Notes: a model not told the origin generated them from the letters alone. A stretch of DNA of 64,000 bases from Marinicellulosiphila megalodicopiae (GCF_045862395.1 NZ_AP023087.1:3534001-3598000), one strand, 5' to 3'; shown: positions 18,884-28,309, counted from the first letter of the stretch. Numbers and translations are program-made.

Positions 18884-19093
18884 CATTAATAAATGTACTT
18901 AAATATTGTGCTGTTAAAAATGGATCGGGATTGTACACCTTTTTTGCAAATTCTGCTGATTAAATCAACAGGAATTATTGTACTGTTAAAAAGTTAGAAT
19001 TTACGTTATTTCCACTCAGTTTTATGTATTATTGATTAAGAATAATTTTATTATTATTCAATTTCTTATTAGTCTAATTTTAAGGGTATAGGT

Positions 19094-19285
19094 ATGACTG
19101 CATTTGAAAGTAAAACCAAAACTTACGTCAACATCCACGGCACACAAGATGAAGCCGATCAATTTGACAAAGCATTTGAAAAACGCGCATTAGAATTAAA
19201 AGCACTCGGTGCAAATCTATCCAAACGACAGTTTGCACGTGCGATATTTAATGATGCTATTGAGCGAGTGTTAAGCGGAAAGTGA
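19094..19285 (+). CDS. Small phage protein, possible ribbon-helix-helix-like regulator
   Basis: A 63-residue charged protein. The C-terminal half (ANLSKRQFARAIFNDAIERVL) is a predicted helix-turn-helix-like or ribbon-helix-helix-like pair, which is only a resemblance. It is the only plus-strand gene at the left prophage end, 250 bp from the prfC junction, and its 3' end overlaps the convergent 19271-19594 gene. Its place beside the attachment site would suit an excision or prfC-region regulator; nothing in the sequence proves it. Confidence 0.55.
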   Translation: MTAFESKTKTYVNIHGTQDEADQFDKAFEKRALELKALGANLSKRQFARAIFNDAIERVLSGK

Positions 19286-19594
19286 TTCACTTGCCACTTG
19301 ATCAAGCGGTGTATCTTTATAATTGACCGCAACGGTTATCCCTCTTGGATCATACAATACGCTGTCTTTTTTAATAAATAGAGACAGCGTTTTTTCATTT
19401 GCATTATACCCATGCTCAATCACAATATTCTGATCTTCTTGCGGAAACGAATAACGCCAATCCACTTCATTAAAATCCAAGCAATCATTAATCACCCAAG
19501 TGCCAATATCCGTTTTATTGATACTGTCTATTTCGATTAATTCTTTACCTGATCGCACATCACCGTTTGCGTATAAATTAAATGCTTTTCTCAT
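19271..19594 (-). CDS. Hypothetical phage tail-end protein
   Basis: 107 residues beginning MRKAFNLYANGDVRSGKEL. I use the ATG at 19594 because AAGGAG stands seven bases before it. It starts right after the stop of the tail hub gene (19596) and is the last late gene. Such small proteins after the hub or fibre gene often take part in fibre attachment or host recognition, but no domain is recognised. It overlaps the convergent 19094-19285 gene by 15 bases. Confidence 0.65.
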   Translation of the reverse strand: MRKAFNLYANGDVRSGKELIEIDSINKTDIGTWVINDCLDFNEVDWRYSFPQEDQNIVIEHGYNANEKTLSLFIKKDSVLYDPRGITVAVNYKDTPLDQVASESLSA

Positions 19595-19595
19595 G

Positions 19596-22500
19596 TTAAA
19601 GCTCCTTAACAAACCCGTTAATATCTACAGTTGTGATACCTTTGTGCCAAACTTCGTTTTCATTAACGCACAATTTATCTACTCCAAAATTCGCTTTTGT
19701 TGCACCACCTAACTCAACAACATTACTGACACCCGTTGATACAGCAACCAATGACAATCCTGTGCTTTTTATTCTGCCTGTAAAAAATGCACCCGTTGTT
19801 TCTGGATACCCATTTCCGACATATTTTATAGCAACATAACTAACAGAATTATAAGTTAGCGTAACTAAACTATATTTCTCACTAGACTGCATCAATTGTT
19901 CTGACGACATACAACCACCGAACATTGCAGATGAGCCACTTGAAACAAGCACATCTAAACGGGACGCCTGATAATTTCCCGATGTTCGATCTAGTGTTAT
20001 CTGACCGTTAACGTCATTATTTCCAGCGTTAACGCACAATAGAATATATTGCGTGCTCTCAGGTTCAATCATTTCAAATCTGCGATTTATAAAATGATCT
20101 TCTTGCATTGTTATGTGACCTGGCACATCAAAGTCACCACTCACACCATCTATCGTCGCAATCGCCGCATTAGCATAACTCTCAGCATAACTTTCAGTTG
20201 CCAAGAAACTATTAAAACTTAACTTGCCGCCAATATTGATTAACGTCCCGACGCTTGCTGATCCCGTGAAATCCCTTAACAGCAACACATCATTAAATGC
20301 GCATGTATCGTGAAATACACTCATGGTGCCTGGTGCAAAATCGTTCGTACGAAAATCATTTTCGCCTAATTCAATCGAACCCGACCACGCGAATAAACCC
20401 GTTGCATTTGAACCATCGATCGAAAATGCAGTGGTACTGAAATCATCCAATATAATCGCGCCAGATCGAAATGTTTTAGACCCTGTGTAAATTTGGCTGC
20501 CGTTTGATACGGGCGTATTGAAATACCCCCCCGGCGTCATGTTTGCGGATATACTGCTGTACGCGCTAGTGACAAACGATGACTCTGCAAAAAAAGTGGA
20601 CTGCAAATTACGTCGATAACCCACAACCGCTACATAATATTGCGTATTATCGCTCAATTCTGAAATCGTGATCGACGTGTCCGCCCCTTCATACGCAAGA
20701 TTACCTTCAATAATCGGGACCGGATAAGACGTGCCCACATAAACGCGATGACCCACTCGAAACGGATCATCAGATGCAGGAGTAAAACTTAAAACTGCAG
20801 TTTCATAGCCGGGCTTAATCTGTAAATCAACAGGGGCCTGAACATCAGTTACATACACATTAATCGTCGTTGTATCGCTACTATAAACACCCGCGGCATT
20901 GATCGCTTTTACTTTAAAAAAATACGTATCAACATCACGAAACCCAATATCGATCGAGCGACTATAACCGTAATACAGCTTTGTGCCTTGCTCCCATGTT
21001 TCACCGTATTCAATTTCACGCACTTCAACTTTGTGATTATCTGATATGCCTGACACCAAAATCCTATAACTATCATCGTCTTTTGTTGTGCTTAAATAGG
21101 GCGAATCAACATTAATTGGATTAGTCAGATCTTCAGTGATGGCAGGTATATTGCCGTAGAAACTAATAAGCGACATTTTTGCGCCTGATTTGCTAATAGG
21201 CAAAAATGAGGCAGTAAATGTATGATTGGTTTTTGGGTGTAAGATGCGTTTTGTATACGTGTTATAACACTCACCCCACGAAACTTTGTCGACTTGATCG
21301 CCGTTTTCGTCGTATTGATAAAAATACAGCAAAAAATGATCGACATTATTTGGAATCCCAGTTAAATCAAACTCTATCGTTAAAAATTGCTGAGAGGGTG
21401 TCATGGGCGTGTTGGGCAGCAAGTTTGCAGCAATGGAAATATCCGCCGACAAATCTTGAGCGTCTAAGTTATCTGTATCGCGCAAATTTTGTTGAACCGG
21501 AACATACGCCATCACATGAGCAGAATCCGCTTTGTTTTCAGTATCTGCTACCGCTAACCGAGAATCATTGACGAAATCAAGATGTGGGTAAACAAGTTCA
21601 CGAGCCCCCTGCGGTATTTTCGCACCCTGATAGCAACTTAACGCGGATCCAACTGGTGTGTAGGGTGTAGCACCATCATTAAAGTACACAAAACAACCGG
21701 GCATACCTGGTGCAGCATCCCCCGAATATATTTCATACGTTTTGATAAATGTAATATTTTGTTTGTTACCCGCGCCCGACGCTTGCAAATCACCATTATC
21801 ATAACCCGCCCCATCCAAAATGATTGGGCCGTCACCCGCCATTCCGCGCGCGGTGATCATCAGTCCTGCCCCGCCTCGCTGGACGGTACCTGTCGCTTCC
21901 GCCATCGCGTTCACTGGTTTGGTAATCACTCCGTTTTGAACACTGCGCGCGTCGACGCCTACACCGTTTGCGCCCTTAGTGCCGCTCAACACTGTATATC
22001 CATGACGCAAATAGCCGTTATCATCCACGATTAGAGGGGTTCTTTGTATTGACGACACCCCTTCGTTTGTATTTCTTTCTGTTGTTAAAATATTATTCCA
22101 GCCTGCCGACAACCCAGTTAGCGCAGTCCATGGCCCCACTGCCGCGCCGCTTTGAGTGGTACCAAAATAACCTTGATCGAATTTATTAAGCCCTTTTCCG
22201 TTAATGAGCCCGTCTCGCTGAAAAAACCCTTTAATCCGCAGTTCAACATTATTTTCAATAGTCAATGTTACGCCTGACTGAAATGTCAGATTGCCGTCAT
22301 AATAGTAAATAAGGCCGCCAATATAGTCGAGTCCAACGAGCGTCGCATCTTCAGTAATCACGCCATCCACGATCGTTAAAAAATCCGTTAAATTATTTCC
22401 TTGAGCCGTATAATATGCATCGGACAACACGGACTGCGCCTGTGTGCGCAAGGTCGCTTGGCTTTTTGATGTTGCACCGAGCAAATTAAATTCAACGGTA

Positions 22501-24023
22501 CCGTTGATAAAATCAGGATTGATTTGAGTGATTTCAAACGACCGATCAATGTTACCTGTTTTGTACGGATCTGGATCGGGATATTGTATGCGCACGACAT
22601 CGCCCAATTCTAAAGTGTCATACCAGATCGGCACAACAATCGACGTTGTAATCGGGGCGCTTGCTTGACGATCACGCATACCATCAAAAATTTCAAAAAC
22701 CGTTTGAGCGCCCACATCGCTATTACGCAATAAACTTAAGGTTAAAATTTCCGCCTCAACTTCGCCATTTTTATCAATGCTGTCTGCATCATAAACCTGT
22801 GTAATTTGTCGATAGATATTTGTGGGCTGATGTTTGTCCCAGACAATTTTATAATTATTTTTAATATTTGATGTTTGCAATTCAATGGGTGCCATTGAAA
22901 TAATGTTATCAATATCAAATGTGATTTTTGCGCTTGCGCTGGATAACACTGCTTTTCGAGGGCGCAAACCCAGCTCTCCATTACTATAAACAGGCATAAA
23001 ATATTGCATGACAGGCAATATTTGCTGATTAATAAAGTCGCGTAAATTGACATCCTGCTCACCATGCAGTGTCAGCATCAACCCTTTTGCACGATCTTGC
23101 GTCCACAAAAGCTCGGGCAAATTTTCAAAGTCACTAAAACGCAACTCATCGCTTGGCATATTTGCAGACCAGTGCGAAGGCAGGCCTGATAATTCGTCGG
23201 GCTCACGACCTGACAATAACATATAAAGCATTTTACCCGCGCTTGCATACAAATACGGCACTTCTTTAATTGTTTTTTGATCTTTATCTTCAGCGGTTGC
23301 GTCATACTGATGCACGGCTTTACGCGTACCTAGCGCGCCCCTTTGCAAAACATCCACACCCCAGCCCAATGTTTCATGTTGACGCAACCCCGTGTGAATA
23401 ATCTGCTCATCTTCAATTTGTATTACAGACCACGATTGATTTGGAAAAATCTTATATTCTGAACTGCGCGCAAACACCGCAAAGTAATTTAAATCCGTTA
23501 AGTTAATAGGTATAAATGTCGCATCCGCGCTAATAGTGTTTGCTAAAAATGCTACCTGCTCCTGCATGATTTGACGATCATCTAGGGCACGATTGATATC
23601 CGCCAAGCCCAGCGTGGCTTTGCCGTTTAATGCATTGTACGAGACGCCTTTTAAAGTGGATTTTAAAATATACTTTGAAAAATCTAACCCAGCATAGCCC
23701 ACATAAATTTCGACCCGCGCATGTCGAATGCCCATACCATTATCATTATGCTCACGAATTTGAGTCGAGAAAATACCGTCAACATCTAAAAATTCAAACG
23801 ATGCATTACCGATCGTCACAAAAAACTCATCAGCAATGGATTGCCCGGCCACGTCACCCGAAATAATGGAATCATTCAAAATTAAATACGCACTTAACCC
23901 CTCTACATCGCGCAGTGAAATATAAACAGGACTCGCAGTATTTGCCCAAATCTTCGCCACAAAATTTGGTTTTGCGGATGATGATGAATGAAAGCCATAA
24001 AAATCAGTGTTGTAATGTTGCAT
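19596..24023 (-). CDS. Phage tail hub / tip protein with fibronectin type III-like domains (gpJ position)
   Basis: The largest phage protein (1475 residues), in the place of lambda gpJ. The N-terminal ~560 residues have hub-like character (phage-tail Ig and receptor-anchoring segments, e.g. VEIYVGYAG, WSVIQIEDEQIIHTG, TTSIVVPIWYDTLELGDVVRIQYPD). A glycine-rich middle part (about 640-760) follows. At least two fibronectin III-like modules follow around 1000-1230 (AINAAGVYSSDTTTINV; LSDNTQYYVAVVGYRR), then a C-terminal receptor-binding part. I start at the ATG at 24023, 15 codons inside the open frame, since AAGAGA precedes it and upstream bases form a terminator. Confidence 0.85.
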   Translation of the reverse strand: MQHYNTDFYGFHSSSSAKPNFVAKIWANTASPVYISLRDVEGLSAYLILNDSIISGDVAGQSIADEFFVTIGNASFEFLDVDGIFSTQIREHNDNGMGIRHARVEIYVGYAGLDFSKYILKSTLKGVSYNALNGKATLGLADINRALDDRQIMQEQVAFLANTISADATFIPINLTDLNYFAVFARSSEYKIFPNQSWSVIQIEDEQIIHTGLRQHETLGWGVDVLQRGALGTRKAVHQYDATAEDKDQKTIKEVPYLYASAGKMLYMLLSGREPDELSGLPSHWSANMPSDELRFSDFENLPELLWTQDRAKGLMLTLHGEQDVNLRDFINQQILPVMQYFMPVYSNGELGLRPRKAVLSSASAKITFDIDNIISMAPIELQTSNIKNNYKIVWDKHQPTNIYRQITQVYDADSIDKNGEVEAEILTLSLLRNSDVGAQTVFEIFDGMRDRQASAPITTSIVVPIWYDTLELGDVVRIQYPDPDPYKTGNIDRSFEITQINPDFINGTVEFNLLGATSKSQATLRTQAQSVLSDAYYTAQGNNLTDFLTIVDGVITEDATLVGLDYIGGLIYYYDGNLTFQSGVTLTIENNVELRIKGFFQRDGLINGKGLNKFDQGYFGTTQSGAAVGPWTALTGLSAGWNNILTTERNTNEGVSSIQRTPLIVDDNGYLRHGYTVLSGTKGANGVGVDARSVQNGVITKPVNAMAEATGTVQRGGAGLMITARGMAGDGPIILDGAGYDNGDLQASGAGNKQNITFIKTYEIYSGDAAPGMPGCFVYFNDGATPYTPVGSALSCYQGAKIPQGARELVYPHLDFVNDSRLAVADTENKADSAHVMAYVPVQQNLRDTDNLDAQDLSADISIAANLLPNTPMTPSQQFLTIEFDLTGIPNNVDHFLLYFYQYDENGDQVDKVSWGECYNTYTKRILHPKTNHTFTASFLPISKSGAKMSLISFYGNIPAITEDLTNPINVDSPYLSTTKDDDSYRILVSGISDNHKVEVREIEYGETWEQGTKLYYGYSRSIDIGFRDVDTYFFKVKAINAAGVYSSDTTTINVYVTDVQAPVDLQIKPGYETAVLSFTPASDDPFRVGHRVYVGTSYPVPIIEGNLAYEGADTSITISELSDNTQYYVAVVGYRRNLQSTFFAESSFVTSAYSSISANMTPGGYFNTPVSNGSQIYTGSKTFRSGAIILDDFSTTAFSIDGSNATGLFAWSGSIELGENDFRTNDFAPGTMSVFHDTCAFNDVLLLRDFTGSASVGTLINIGGKLSFNSFLATESYAESYANAAIATIDGVSGDFDVPGHITMQEDHFINRRFEMIEPESTQYILLCVNAGNNDVNGQITLDRTSGNYQASRLDVLVSSGSSAMFGGCMSSEQLMQSSEKYSLVTLTYNSVSYVAIKYVGNGYPETTGAFFTGRIKSTGLSLVAVSTGVSNVVELGGATKANFGVDKLCVNENEVWHKGITTVDINGFVKEL

Positions 24024-24050
24024 AATGTCTCTTGTAAAAATTAAGGCAAA

Positions 24051-24086
24051 AAAAAGCCCCGCGCTCAAAAGAGGGCAGGGCTTTTT
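24051..24086 (-). terminator. Terminator after the lipoprotein gene
   Basis: AAAAAGCCC and GGGCTTTTT pair, with an inner near-perfect GCGCTC/GAGGGC stem and AAAA loop. It lies between the lipoprotein stop (24102) and the tail hub start (24023). Symmetric A and T runs make it work in both directions; late transcription must pass it by antitermination. Confidence 0.8.
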
Positions 24087-24101
24087 AAATTAAATTGCTT
24101 G

Positions 24102-24521
24102 CTAGGGTAGATCAGTGACGCGAAATTCTTTAATTTCTAAACTGTAACTGCCTGACCATTCCGATGGTATATTGTGCAGAACGATACCAGGATCATTAAC
24201 TAAATGAATATATCCGGGTTTGATTGGAATTGCTTTTGCTGAGAAAAAATCCACAAGAGGATTAAAATCTTTTTCATAAATGACGCGACCTTCATTATTT
24301 TTAAAATATAACGTAAATCTAATAAAATTAATTGTTTGAGAGCTTAAGTTCTCGATTTTGAATATTATTTTAACGTCAGACTGTTTCGTTGCATTTCTTT
24401 TTTTAACAGAAACATCATAAACTCGGATATTATCTTTATGCGCATTTACAATCTCGGGCTCGGACTTACAAGATAAAAGCAATAATGATAAAAACAACAC
24501 AATAAACACGCGATAGAACAT
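24102..24521 (-). CDS. Prophage lipoprotein (moron candidate)
   Basis: Starts MFYRVFIVLFLSLLLLSC: a short signal peptide with lipobox LLSC, giving a mature lipoprotein from Cys18 that begins with CKSEPEIV. The remaining ~120 residues have alternating beta strands (FKIENLSSQTINFIRFTLYFKNNEG), resembling FxLYF/DUF3426-like all-beta domains. The start at 24521 has GAGGTG five bases upstream. It interrupts the tail gene order between a minor tail gene and the hub and has its own terminator, the usual sign of a moron gene expressed in the lysogen. Phage lipoproteins often block receptors (for instance T5 Llp); that role here is inference. Confidence 0.75.
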   Translation of the reverse strand: MFYRVFIVLFLSLLLLSCKSEPEIVNAHKDNIRVYDVSVKKRNATKQSDVKIIFKIENLSSQTINFIRFTLYFKNNEGRVIYEKDFNPLVDFFSAKAIPIKPGYIHLVNDPGIVLHNIPSEWSGSYSLEIKEFRVTDLP

Positions 24522-24543
24522 AACACCTCTTTTTTTAAATATA

Positions 24544-24966
24544 TTAATTATCAATATACTCTAAAGTAAATATGTAACTAAATCGAATGTTTTTATTGTC
24601 CGTTATTTTTTCATCATAACCATCTGCTAAACGCATAATTGTGCCATTTTGAGTGTGGGGCAATCCGCTGACCTGTACGGTACCGCCGTTACTCAAAGTA
24701 TCAAGCATCATGCGCCAATATTCAGATCGTTTACTTTGAATCTCCCCAGGATCAAGCCCTGCTTTAGGGCTTTCAAACTGCCACTGTCGATCAATACAAA
24801 ATTCGCGATCGACACGGATATTTCGACTTAATCCATAATTACGGGATCGATGAATGTTTTTTTTAGGTTGTAATGATACTATTTTACTATTAAATAAAAC
24901 AGAGTCCTCATAATCTACAGCATCTACCAAGCTATGCGTTGCTGTGTATGCAAATGTAATAACCAC
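24544..24966 (-). CDS. Minor tail protein, unassigned
   Basis: 140 residues, mostly beta strands, no recognised family. Its start overlaps the stop of the tape measure gene (24966) and it lies immediately before the hub region, the place of the lambda M-L-K-I cluster. A compact beta protein here probably caps the tail tube or links it to the hub. Unlike lambda there are no K- (NlpC/P60) or I-like genes, so this may be the only tip adaptor. Confidence 0.7.
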   Translation of the reverse strand: MVITFAYTATHSLVDAVDYEDSVLFNSKIVSLQPKKNIHRSRNYGLSRNIRVDREFCIDRQWQFESPKAGLDPGEIQSKRSEYWRMMLDTLSNGGTVQVSGLPHTQNGTIMRLADGYDEKITDNKNIRFSYIFTLEYIDN

Positions 24967-26969
24967 TACGCCACCTTCGCTGTTAAATTACGATATTGAG
25001 CAGAGCCGGGCGGGATAATTAATTGACCGCTTTTACCTACTTCAACACGGACATCATCAATTAAATGACCGATAGATCTACCTTGTATGAATACATTCGT
25101 ATTCGTTGTATTATTTTGATTATTTAAATCAAAAACACGACCGGGTGCACCTTGATCAACTTCTGGCGCGAGGCCTGTTGGTGCTGCTCCCGCTGATGTG
25201 TCACCGAACTTTTGATTGTATATACTAGACACCTGAGCCATACCCGCAGCAAACGCCAGTCCACCACCGACCAATCCATATTTTGCATAAGCCAGTGTTG
25301 TCGCCTCATAAGTATTAATAAGCGCCGAACCAATGCTTGCATATTTATGCACCTCGAACCATTCTTTTGACTGGCCTTGCATCTGACTTGTAAAACCAGT
25401 GACTAAACTGGCATAACCCTGATAATAATCAACATTCATTGCACGCTCTGCTGCATGACGTTGTTCGGTTATTTTTTCAACTTGACTGGACCAAGTTTTT
25501 TGAGAAATTAATCCGTTTAATAAACTTGCGTCTAATATCCCCAGTTTTTTATCCCAACTTTCTTGGAACTTTTCCTCATCTGTTTTATTAAAGTCGGTGA
25601 TGTTTTTTAACATCAAACTTAATTTGCTTTGCTGTGATACTAATTCAAGATTGGTTTTTTTATCTAAATTTACCAAAAAATCAGACTCATCAAAGCTGTC
25701 AGGTGAATCGATCGAAATTGGATTATTAGCAATCTCTAACTTAACTTGTTTGTATTGCTCAACTAATTTTTGCCCTGGTCGATCCTCGTTAACTAGCGCA
25801 TCAAATTTATTATTATATTCTTCTGCAACAGACAAAAGAGAATCCGCAACCAATTGCGTGTTATTTTTTTCACGCATATTGTCATACATTTTTTCATATT
25901 CTTTATACAAGAACGTGTTGAAATTATAAATTTGATTCTTTGCAACACCAAGATCCGTTGCATACTGATCCAATTGCTCTTGCGAAAATACTTGCCCAGG
26001 AAAAAACTCGCTTTCGTGTAGCTTTCTATCTCTATCATCTTCGCCACTTAATGCATTAATCTCAGCCTGAATGTCACCAATGATCTTGAGTGTATTTCCC
26101 GCAAAAAACGAAAGGGATTGCTCAACTTTGTAAAAAATTAGCTTTAATCCAAAAAATGAATCGGCCAGCAAACCTACTGCACCAACCACCGCATCAACAG
26201 CACCTGTTGCAATCGATCCAAATTGACTGGATGAGTTTGCATTCTCCAACCATGCTGTTGATACAGCAGTAATAGCAGGAGCAAGAGCCACAGCGAACAC
26301 ATTAGCAACACCTATACCTTGTTTTTTAATCAAGTCCATAGCGTCATTAGCACTCTCGATTGCTGCTAAATCTAAACGATTTAAAGCAATCCCTAAACCC
26401 TCCGCCTCCTCTTGATATTTGCGTAATCCGTCCGACCCTTGATTAAAGACGTTTATTAATTTTACTCCACTGCCTGAAAATAACTGATTTGCAGCGTGCG
26501 CTTTTAGCGTTGGATCTTCGACTGATTTAATTGCGTCAGATATTTTGTAAAATTGCTCATCAGGGCTTAAATTTTTTAAATCTTCAAATTTCAATCCTAG
26601 TACTTCTAGCGCAGTTATAGCTCCGCCGGTACCAGATTCTGCCTCACCTAAACGAATAGTCATTTCTTTTAAAGCATCATCAAGCGTGTCATCAGATACA
26701 CCGGCCGCCTGATTAGCCGCGTGACGCAGCCCCGCTAATTTTTCAGATTGAATGCCTATCGCATCTGATAATTTAGCCGTAACATCAAGCGTTTCATATT
26801 GAGATTTAATCAATAAACCAAATCCTGCGGCGCCTACCAATGCCCCTATTGAAGCGACCATTTTTCCCATATCCGCACTGGATTTTTTTATATTACCGCG
26901 AAATGAGTTAAACGATTTTTTTGTATCGTCTTTTCCCACCAAACGGTATTCTTGTTTAATCACTCTCAT
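24966..26969 (-). CDS. Tail tape measure protein
   Basis: 667 residues; sets tail length and is threaded through the tail tube. N-terminal region carries the typical pattern (MGKMVASIGALVGAAGFG, then LDVTAKLSDAIGIQSEKLAGLRHAANQAAGVSDDTLDDALKEM and FSGSGVKLINVFNQGSDGL). Hydrophobic segments near 225-280 and 560-600 fit the membrane-inserting parts, and long helical stretches lie between. Short for a lambda-type protein, implying a shorter tail. The start overlaps the end of the gpT frame by 14 bases, so translation is coupled to the frameshift product. Confidence 0.9.
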   Translation of the reverse strand: MRVIKQEYRLVGKDDTKKSFNSFRGNIKKSSADMGKMVASIGALVGAAGFGLLIKSQYETLDVTAKLSDAIGIQSEKLAGLRHAANQAAGVSDDTLDDALKEMTIRLGEAESGTGGAITALEVLGLKFEDLKNLSPDEQFYKISDAIKSVEDPTLKAHAANQLFSGSGVKLINVFNQGSDGLRKYQEEAEGLGIALNRLDLAAIESANDAMDLIKKQGIGVANVFAVALAPAITAVSTAWLENANSSSQFGSIATGAVDAVVGAVGLLADSFFGLKLIFYKVEQSLSFFAGNTLKIIGDIQAEINALSGEDDRDRKLHESEFFPGQVFSQEQLDQYATDLGVAKNQIYNFNTFLYKEYEKMYDNMREKNNTQLVADSLLSVAEEYNNKFDALVNEDRPGQKLVEQYKQVKLEIANNPISIDSPDSFDESDFLVNLDKKTNLELVSQQSKLSLMLKNITDFNKTDEEKFQESWDKKLGILDASLLNGLISQKTWSSQVEKITEQRHAAERAMNVDYYQGYASLVTGFTSQMQGQSKEWFEVHKYASIGSALINTYEATTLAYAKYGLVGGGLAFAAGMAQVSSIYNQKFGDTSAGAAPTGLAPEVDQGAPGRVFDLNNQNNTTNTNVFIQGRSIGHLIDDVRVEVGKSGQLIIPPGSAQYRNLTAKVA

Positions 26970-27488
26970 TTTCTTTACGCTCTTTTTGTCGTTCTAAAAA
27001 CGCCACGTGCTCTGCTAACTCTTCAAAAGGAATATGTTCAATTTCACTAACAAATCGGTTCATTTGATGCGCGAACGATAGATATAATTCGCGCGTCGGG
27101 TCAGCACTTAAACAGGCTTTTTTTCTTCCACCAGCTCGCTAAAATCTAAGCGGGATTCGATCATGCTATTAATGCGCTCATAAATAAGCGCATCATCATT
27201 ACACATGTCATTAAATTCACCCTTACTGAATAGTTTCTCGCCGTTTTCGTCTTCGCATAAAGTGATAATCTGTGCGATCACAAGATGACCCGCTGTAATG
27301 ACTGCGGTTTTATCTTCCATGCGCACATAATGCTCGGCTAATTTATACGCTTGCTGCTTAATTTTTAACGAAATAGCAGGGTAATAAATTCGCGCTGGAT
27401 TAGCAGGCGTCCCCCACTCTTTGACAGTGATCATCCTGCGATTATTTAATTCACTACGCTTTTGCTTAATCTGATTTCTTAAGCTCAT
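26956..27488 (-). CDS. Tail assembly chaperone gpGT fusion made by -1 frameshift
   Basis: After AAA AAG at the slippery heptamer the -1 frame stays open for 54 codons, starting ACLSADPTRELYLSFAHQMN and ending KERKENESD with a TAA at 26956-26958. The rest of the open frame is acidic and helical, as in gpT domains of the lambda G/GT family, and it ends 14 bases inside the tape measure gene, the same layout as in lambda. There is no separate start signal for the T part, so it can only be made through frameshifting. It is too short and start-less to be called by standard gene finding. Confidence 0.85.
27108..27488 (-). CDS. Tail assembly chaperone (gpG-like)
   Basis: 126 residues in the position between tail tube and tape measure genes. 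Binds the tape measure during tail assembly. The first ~30 residues are basic and the remainder helical (YKLAEHYVRMEDKTAVITAGHLVIAQIITLCEDENGEK). It ends EEKKPV with the slippery heptamer in its last codons. Start overlaps the stop of the tail tube gene by one base. Confidence 0.85.
   Translation of the reverse strand: MSLRNQIKQKRSELNNRRMITVKEWGTPANPARIYYPAISLKIKQQAYKLAEHYVRMEDKTAVITAGHLVIAQIITLCEDENGEKLFSKGEFNDMCNDDALIYERINSMIESRLDFSELVEEKKPV
27117..27123 (-). other. Programmed -1 frameshift site A AAA AAG
   Basis: Heptamer in the zero frame of gpG (gaA AAA AAG), an efficient bacterial slippery sequence like that of dnaX. The zero frame stops six bases later (27108-27110), while the -1 frame continues 54 codons to the tape measure start. 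In lambda the equivalent is G GGA AAG. Confidence 0.85.
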
Positions 27489-27877
27489 TATGCACCCACC
27501 AAACCGTCAACAAATGTTGAATTATTTACCTGATACTCAATGGTTTGCTTGGTTTTTTCACCGCGCTTTATTGCCATTGGCTTTTTAGTGATAACCGCTG
27601 AAAATGAAATTTCGCGTTTCCCAGCTGTATTACCAAATGGATATAAAAGCACATCCACCGTTTCACCAACCACCATTGCGTTTTGACCCACATCTTCATT
27701 ATCTAAAGTATGCGTTGAGCTAAACGTGTAGGTTTTATCGCTTACTTCAACTTCATCATTTCCGCCTAAATATTTTTCTGTTACTACTTCGGCGGACTCT
27801 TCAAAGCTGACTTCTGTTACAAATCCAACTTCTTCGGTTGCAACTGTTAATTCTGTTAATGAACCATCTAATTTCAT
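27488..27877 (-). CDS. Major tail tube protein (gpV-like)
   Basis: 129 residues, predominantly beta, acidic; the place between gpU-like and gpG-like genes and the composition match the tail tube protein that polymerises around the tape measure. The C-terminal half has strands ISFSAVITKKPM and TKQTIEYQVNNS, typical of tube folds. No C-terminal Ig domain, unlike lambda gpV. Overlaps gpG start by one base and follows the gpU-like gene by 3 bp. Confidence 0.8.
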   Translation of the reverse strand: MKLDGSLTELTVATEEVGFVTEVSFEESAEVVTEKYLGGNDEVEVSDKTYTFSSTHTLDNEDVGQNAMVVGETVDVLLYPFGNTAGKREISFSAVITKKPMAIKRGEKTKQTIEYQVNNSTFVDGLVGA

Positions 27878-27880
27878 TTT

Positions 27881-28309
27881 TTATTCCTCAAAAGAGATAT
27901 ATAAATCACGAGTACCGGAATAGATCCGACCTTCGTATTCGGTTTCGATCAAGCTAGGATCGGCTGTGATGCTTTCTGTTAAAAGCGCATTTAATTCAAG
28001 ATTATTTTTAATTTCATTTGTGCCAAAAATAATCATCGTGTCGATTTGATCGCGTAATTCAATAAGATCATCTTGATAGGGTAAGACATAAACCAATTGA
28101 ATTAACGCAGCATATTCGGTTTTTGTATTACCTAAATGCTGATCTTCTTTTGGCTCAATGTTCGATCCATCAACAGTTGCAACAAAATAGGGTAACTCTT
28201 CAATATCTATTTCATCTTGCAACGCATGACGTACCGCTTTTAAATTATCAGTGCGCGGCAACGCATCAAGACAATTAAAAACTGCCTTTCTAATTTCAGT
28301 TATTTTCAT
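27881..28309 (-). CDS. Tail terminator protein (gpU-like)
   Basis: 142 residues starting with MKITEIRKAVFNCLDALPRTDNLKAVRHAL, then LIQLVYVLPYQDD: the helix-then-beta layout of gpU-type proteins, which form the ring that stops tail polymerisation. It sits between gpZ-like and tube genes as in lambda. Start overlaps the gpZ-like stop by four bases. Confidence 0.78.
   Translation of the reverse strand: MKITEIRKAVFNCLDALPRTDNLKAVRHALQDEIDIEELPYFVATVDGSNIEPKEDQHLGNTKTEYAALIQLVYVLPYQDDLIELRDQIDTMIIFGTNEIKNNLELNALLTESITADPSLIETEYEGRIYSGTRDLYISFEE

Noticed and set aside
21218..21571. Several open frames of 60-120 codons opposite the tail hub gene
   Set aside because: They overlap a well-supported 1475-residue gene, lack ribosome sites and recognisable domains.
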